From positions 1-9,066 of the forward strand of contig DLAF01000023.1 of assembly GCA_002492725.1 (NCBI GenBank): a DNA stretch of 9,066 nucleotides. Direction: 5' to 3'. Numbering within the stretch: the first letter of the stretch is position 1; each line of letters opens with the position of its first letter. This document shows positions 5,860 to 9,066 of this stretch, in pieces. The notes beneath the pieces were generated by a model. That model saw nothing but the letters and a program-made list of their open reading frames with translations, was not told where the DNA came from and did not search any database. Position numbers and translations under genes: made by a program. This stretch comes from Lachnospiraceae bacterium UBA7054. Lineage in GTDB: Bacteria; Bacillota; Clostridia; Lachnospirales; Lachnospiraceae.

Positions 5860-6720
5860 TTACAGGCGTTTTCCCGTCAAGAGCTCGTAGCCCTGCAGAT
5901 ATTTGTCGATGGTTTTTTGTACGATGTCGTCGGGCAGGGTCCAGTTGTGGCCCTCGTTTGCTTTCAACCAGTCCCTGGCAAACTGTTTGTCAAAGGAGGG
6001 CTGGCTGTGGCCGGGTTCGTAGCCTTCTGCGGGCCAGAACCTGGAACTGTCGGGCGTGAGCATCTCATCGCCGACTACGATATTGCCATTTTCGTCAAGT
6101 CCGAACTCAAATTTTGTGTCCGCTATGATGATACCGCGGGTCAGTGCGTATTCTGCGCATTTTTGATAGAGGGCAATGGTATAGTCTCTGAGCTTTTCCG
6201 CATACTCGGCGCCCTTTCCGGGATAACGTTTTTCCAGATAGGCAACGCTTTGCTCATAGGAGATGTTCTCGTCGTGATCGCCGATTTCCGCCTTGGTGGA
6301 GGGGGTATAGATGGGCTCCGGCAGTTTGTCTGATTCTTTCAGGCCCTCGGGAAGGCGAATGCCGCAGACCGTGCCGTCCTTTTGATAGCTCGCCCAGCCG
6401 CTGCCGGTGATATAGCCGCGGACGATGCATTCGATGGGGAGCATATCCAGTTTCTTGCAGAGCATGCTGTTGCCGTCAAACTGCTCCTGTCTGAAAAATT
6501 CGGGCATATCCTTTACATCCACGGAGATCATGTGGTTGGGCAGGATATCGCTTGTCATGTCGAACCAGAATTTTGACATCTGGGTCAGAACCGTTCCCTT
6601 TTTGGTCACCTGATTCTTTAGAATCACGTCAAAGCAGCTGATGCGGTCGGTCGCGACCATGATCAGGCTGTCACCGTTGTCGTAGATTTCGCGTACTTTT
6701 CCTTCTTTGATGGGTTTCAT
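5860..6720 (-). CDS. purC: Phosphoribosylaminoimidazole-succinocarboxamide synthase (SAICAR synthetase)
   Basis: PurC joins aspartate to CAIR using ATP to form SAICAR in de novo purine synthesis, in the cytosol. All family landmarks are seen: the N-terminal K-E-G-K-V-R-E-I-Y-D (5-14) and V-A-T-D-R-I-S (22-28) nucleotide-binding region; E-C-I-V-R-G-Y-I-T-G-S-G-W (97-109); P-S-T-K-A-E-I-G-D-H-D-E-N (140-152); I-I-A-D-T-K-F-E-F-G (198-207); and D-E-M-L-T-P-D-S-S-R-F-W (218-229), then P-S-F-D-K-Q. The 286-residue length suits the longer PurC subtype and shows no damage. The frame stays open upstream to 6831, but the ATG at 6720 has AAAGGA with good spacing and begins the conserved N-terminus. It appears monocistronic, with its own promoter and terminator and no other pur gene in view. 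A long hairpin-rich leader precedes it. Confidence 0.97.
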   Translation of the reverse strand: MKPIKEGKVREIYDNGDSLIMVATDRISCFDVILKNQVTKKGTVLTQMSKFWFDMTSDILPNHMISVDVKDMPEFFRQEQFDGNSMLCKKLDMLPIECIVRGYITGSGWASYQKDGTVCGIRLPEGLKESDKLPEPIYTPSTKAEIGDHDENISYEQSVAYLEKRYPGKGAEYAEKLRDYTIALYQKCAEYALTRGIIIADTKFEFGLDENGNIVVGDEMLTPDSSRFWPAEGYEPGHSQPSFDKQFARDWLKANEGHNWTLPDDIVQKTIDKYLQGYELLTGKRL

Positions 6721-7002
6721 GGCGTTCCTTTCTTGGGGTATGAGGTTGTGAGCAGTGCACGTTCGAAACCTTTGGTTTCTCGCTCGCGGGCTGTCTGCGC
6801 TCCGCTTCGGTCCGTGCTGAACAAGCGCCACCGGCGCTTAGCACCGCCCTATGCATCCATTCGGATAAACGCCTCAGTGAGCAAGCTCCCTGCTTCGTTT
6901 ATCCTCTGTCGCGGGCATTCGCCCTATCAAATATGCCATAGACAATCTCGTCTGTAAACAGCCGGCTTGTCTCTGCCATATTTGGCACCGCTCATTGCTT
7001 TC
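6721..7002 (-). other. Hairpin-rich purC leader or palindromic repeat element
   Basis: This non-coding stretch forms most of the 433-base gap between purC and the next gene. It holds a dense series of perfect inverted repeats: GAAACC/GGTTTC (6765-6779); AAGCGCC/GGCGCTT (6823-6839), extended past a GAAC bulge by GTGCT/AGCAC (6814-6844); GGATAAACG/CGTTTATCC (6863-6904), enclosing GAGC/GCTC; GGGC/GCCC (6913-6924); AGACAA/TTGTCT (6940-6972), enclosing CTGT/ACAG; and TGCCA/TGGCA (6974-6987). From the promoter at 7009-7037, the whole stretch would be transcribed as the purC 5' leader. I see no purine-riboswitch core and no T-tract. It may be a structured regulatory RNA or a copy of a repeated palindromic element that inserted upstream of purC. 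Confidence 0.5.
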
Positions 7003-7008
7003 GCGAAC

Positions 7009-7037
7009 ATTATATCAAGAATGATACGGGGTGACAA
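7009..7037 (-). promoter_or_regulatory. purC: Sigma-A promoter of purC
   Basis: On the - strand, TTGTCA (7032-7037, 5 of 6 matches) and a perfect TATAAT (7009-7014) are separated by 17 bases. The start point would be near 7002, leaving about 280 nt of leader before the purC ATG. No PurR-type operator was recognised. Confidence 0.75.
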
Positions 7038-7108
7038 CCAAAACTTCCTGAAACCTAAGATAAACGTCAGGTAACAATTCGGTGATGTCGCTTTTCATAA
7101 AGAAAAAA

Positions 7109-7114
7109 TATAAT
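7109..7114 (+). promoter_or_regulatory. Candidate -10 element of the LRR surface-protein gene
   Basis: A perfect TATAAT lies in an AT-rich stretch about 40 bases before the start codon. No convincing -35 is found 16-18 bases upstream (TGTCGC at 17 bases), so the promoter may be weak or need an activator. An overlapping alternative -10, TAAAAT, lies at 7114-7119. Confidence 0.4.
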
Positions 7115-7120
7115 AAAATG

Positions 7121-7155
7121 ATGGTATCATCTGATTTGGTTAGGGAGGATACCAT
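7121..7155 (+). promoter_or_regulatory. Inverted repeat burying the start codon of the LRR surface-protein gene
   Basis: ATGGTATC (7121-7128) is an exact reverse complement of GATACCAT (7148-7155), so the mRNA can form an 8-bp stem that includes the first two bases of the ATG at 7154. The 19-base loop holds most of the ribosome binding site AGGGAGG (7142-7148). The leader could tune translation. It could instead be a DNA operator, because it lies just after the -10. Confidence 0.4.
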
Positions 7156-9066
7156 GAAGGGACAAAAGGGAAAGCTGCGGAATAAAATAGCGACTGTTCT
7201 TTTTATTGCGCTGATCGTGGTGAGCGGTGCGGGAGTGTCGATACCTGTGTGGGCGCAGGAGGGTGACGGTGTAACGGGAAATGGGGCAGGTGGGGAGACG
7301 GAAGGCGCCGGTACGGAGACTTTGTCGGAGAACAGCGAAGAGCAGCTGGCGGTGGAGCCGTCAACAGAGGAAACGCTGATAGAGCAGGTACCGGAGGCGG
7401 AGCTGTTTGCAGAGGAAACGCTGACAGAGGAGAAGCCGGAGCCGGTGGAGTCAGAGGTTATGGAGGAGGAAACATCCCATTGGGTAACCTGGAGGATTTT
7501 TGTAAAGGGAAATTATAGCTATTATCCATTTGAAGAGTATCCGGGAGAGGTAAAGGCGGTTGAGCAAAATAGCGGTGAGACGAAGATATCGGATCCTGAT
7601 GAATTTTATCAGGGCAGCAATGTAACAATTATCTATGAATGGAGACTGCAAAATGGAGTTTACGATATTTTTGTGGACGGCGAAAAGACAGCAGAGATTA
7701 CTTTGGATGATGAGTCGCTTGAAGATGTGGAGATTGCGCCGGCTTGGACATACTATGGCGTCTGGTTTTGCGACGAGAATGAAGAAAGACCTTTGGAGAT
7801 AAGTTATGTTAAAAGTGGGCAGACGGCTTCGGCAAAGGAACCGGGAAGACCCGGATACAGGTTCGACGGATGGGTGAAAACGCCTGGAGGTAATGATAAA
7901 TTTGACCTTTCCACACCGATTACAGAGAGCGTAAAGCTCTATGCGTCCTGGCAGGAAGACAGTGATGTGCCCGTTACAGGCGACGAGTGGTCGCTTGCGA
8001 AGGACGGCGTGCTTACGATCAGCTCAAATACGGGAATAGAAGACTGGGCGGCAAACGGTAGGAGCAAATATAAACAGAGTGTAGTATGTGCAAAAATAGA
8101 CGATTCGGTGACGAAGCTCCCCGATTCCGCATTTGAGGACTGCATTCGACTGACAGAGGTAGAAATGTCAGAAAATGCGGCAGTATGGGGAGACGATGCG
8201 TTTAACTGCTGCGAGAGTCTTAAGTCGGTGGAAATTCCCTCCGGCGTCACAAGGATCGGTGAAGGCGCTTTTTTCTTATGTAAAGCGATGACAAATATCA
8301 CGATTCCGGAGAGTGTGGAACAGATCAGCGAGTATAGCTTTGCGAGCAGCGGTCTTACTGAGGTCCGCATCCCCTCACGCATTACGAAAATTCCCGATAC
8401 GGCTTTCGCGGATTGTTTTGACTTACGGTCGGCAGATATGACAGGCGAGGTGACGGAGATCGGGGAATATGCGTTTGGCTGGAGCGGTCTGCGCTCCGTC
8501 AGCCTGCCGGCGAGTGTAAAATCTATAGGAAAGGAAGCGTTTTACGGGTGTCAGGAATTGACGGAGGTGAATTTGTCGGAGAGCCTGACGCAGATTGGAG
8601 AAAGCGCTTTTCGGGAGAGCGGTCTGAAATCCATTGTGATACCTGATGGTGTTACGATGATTGGAAGCTGGGCGTTTTACCAATGCTCGAAACTGACGAA
8701 AGTGAAATTGCCGGAAGATTTGGTGCAGATTGGACTCGGGGCCTTTGCGGAATGTGGCTTAAAAACAGTTACGATTCCAAAGAATGTGCAAAATATGGCG
8801 GTTTGGACGTTTAACAAATGCGCTGCACTGGAGCAGGTGATCATGAAGCCGGAGGAGCCGCCTTTCATGATAGGTGTTTTTGCGGGATGCGACAAGATGA
8901 AAAAGGGAAGCATCATTGTGCCGAAAGGAACGGCTGAGACTTATAAGGCGGCGGTCGGCTGGTCTGACTATAAGGAGCTGATCGTGGAGGAGAGCACACC
9001 CGACGGAAATGATGGCGGCAGCAGCGGCGGACAGGGCGACAACAGCGGCAATGATGGCGGCAACAG
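7154..9066 (+). CDS. Secreted BspA-type leucine-rich-repeat surface protein with InlB B-repeat, 3' end outside window
   Basis: The frame is open from an ATG 5 bases after AGGGAGG to the window end: 637 residues, incomplete at the C-terminus. Layout: signal peptide 1-34 (basic start, core about 12-30, cleavage near VWA-QEG); acidic Glu/Thr/Pro-rich linker about 35-107; an unrecognised, probably beta-rich region about 108-198; an InlB B-type (Listeria-Bacteroides) repeat about 215-267 with G-Y-R-F-D-G-W and V-K-L-Y-A-S-W; a pre-LRR strand pair (W-S-L-A-K-D-G-V-L-T-I-S); about 11 BspA/TpLRR-type repeats at about 310-565, each with a core like I-P-x-x-V-x-x-I-G-x-x-A-F; a typical repeat-end cap I-I-V-P-K-G-T...Y-K-A-A-V-G-W; then a Gly/Ser/Asn/Asp-rich linker. 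Such proteins act outside the cell in adhesion or protein binding. The missing end probably carries an anchor or further domains. No partner is known. Confidence 0.9.
   Translation, partial: MKGQKGKLRNKIATVLFIALIVVSGAGVSIPVWAQEGDGVTGNGAGGETEGAGTETLSENSEEQLAVEPSTEETLIEQVPEAELFAEETLTEEKPEPVESEVMEEETSHWVTWRIFVKGNYSYYPFEEYPGEVKAVEQNSGETKISDPDEFYQGSNVTIIYEWRLQNGVYDIFVDGEKTAEITLDDESLEDVEIAPAWTYYGVWFCDENEERPLEISYVKSGQTASAKEPGRPGYRFDGWVKTPGGNDKFDLSTPITESVKLYASWQEDSDVPVTGDEWSLAKDGVLTISSNTGIEDWAANGRSKYKQSVVCAKIDDSVTKLPDSAFEDCIRLTEVEMSENAAVWGDDAFNCCESLKSVEIPSGVTRIGEGAFFLCKAMTNITIPESVEQISEYSFASSGLTEVRIPSRITKIPDTAFADCFDLRSADMTGEVTEIGEYAFGWSGLRSVSLPASVKSIGKEAFYGCQELTEVNLSESLTQIGESAFRESGLKSIVIPDGVTMIGSWAFYQCSKLTKVKLPEDLVQIGLGAFAECGLKTVTIPKNVQNMAVWTFNKCAALEQVIMKPEEPPFMIGVFAGCDKMKKGSIIVPKGTAETYKAAVGWSDYKELIVEESTPDGNDGGSSGGQGDNSGNDGGN
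7365..7424 (+). repeat. 45-bp-period direct repeat in the acidic linker
   Basis: The 15-base string CAGAGGAAACGCTGA occurs at 7365-7379 and 7410-7424, exactly 45 bp (15 codons) apart. It encodes E-E-T-L twice in the Glu-rich linker. The intervening bases have diverged. It is probably an old in-frame duplication that lengthened the stalk. Confidence 0.7.
9008..9062 (+). repeat. Start of a Gly/Asn/Asp/Ser-coding tandem repeat at the window edge
   Basis: AATGATGGCGGCA occurs at 9008-9020 and 9050-9062, 42 bp (14 codons) apart, encoding N-D-G-G in a low-complexity linker. GGC-rich codons dominate between them. The repeat reaches the window end and probably continues, so the copy number cannot be judged. 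Confidence 0.6.

Noticed and set aside
5797..6333. 178-codon + strand frame opposite purC
   Set aside because: It overlaps the purC terminator flank and is antisense to highly conserved purC codons. It reflects codon bias only.
6761..6769. GTTCGAAAC, resembling a tRNA T-loop
   Set aside because: The flanking bases do not form a T-stem, and no acceptor stem, anticodon arm or D-arm could be placed around it.
6721..6831. 37-residue N-terminal extension of PurC
   Set aside because: PurC proteins begin at the conserved K-E-G-K-V-R region, and the ATG at 6720 has a proper ribosome binding site. The extension would read through hairpin DNA.
6733..6957. 74-codon + strand frame in the purC leader
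   Set aside because: It runs through the palindromic elements, lacks a good ribosome binding site and encodes a basic, low-information product. The inverted repeats explain the region better.
6721..7002. Known purine or PRPP-type riboswitch in front of purC
   Set aside because: The conserved cores I know for these classes were not seen on the - strand, and no terminator-type stem with a T-run lies in the leader.
1..9066. CRISPR array, insertion sequence or prophage
   Set aside because: No spaced direct repeats of CRISPR type, no transposase or integrase frame and no phage structural genes were found on either strand.

Overview
The window looks like chromosomal DNA of an anaerobic Firmicute, most probably a Lachnospiraceae or related Clostridia member. 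Evidence for this: strong AGGAGG-type ribosome binding sites, near-consensus sigma-A promoters, rho-independent terminators, a BspA-type leucine-rich-repeat surface protein, a secreted DUF5722-type protein, and a Clostridia-like purC. Base composition is moderate and even. No phage, insertion-sequence, CRISPR, rRNA or tRNA signal was found. The lineage is inferred from family resemblance only.

Left arm (1-4372, + strand). A sigma-A-like promoter and a leader able to fold into a two-part stem precede a transmembrane chemoreceptor. The sensor region of this receptor, between its two membrane helices, carries a complete set of zinc ligands of a CZB domain. A small zinc-dependent phospholipase C-family protein follows 28 bases later, probably in the same transcript. 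After a 103-base gap comes a secreted (alpha/beta)8-barrel glycosidase-like protein (DUF5722 type). Its rho-independent terminator lies inside the coding sequence of the convergent gene.

Middle (4313-5721, - strand). A two-gene unit encodes a membrane-anchored SPFH (stomatin/prohibitin/flotillin-type) protein and a 66-residue ribbon-helix-helix protein. The two genes abut exactly (TAAATG). The promoter is almost consensus and is overlaid by three copies of TGATAT spaced exactly 11 bp apart. This is the layout expected if the small protein represses its own operon, and it is the most testable new idea in the window.

Right arm (5755-9066). A single-gene purC unit on the - strand has its own promoter and terminator. 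Its leader is about 280 nt long and packed with perfect hairpins; it is either a structured regulatory RNA or a dispersed palindromic repeat. Divergent from it is the 5' part of a large secreted surface protein with an acidic linker, an InlB B-repeat and about 11 BspA-type LRRs. It runs off the window inside a Gly/Ser/Asn-rich repeat. Its start codon is buried in an 8-bp inverted repeat.

Taken together, the genes cover environmental sensing, cell-surface or secreted interaction proteins, and one purine-synthesis enzyme. No single pathway ties all of them together.
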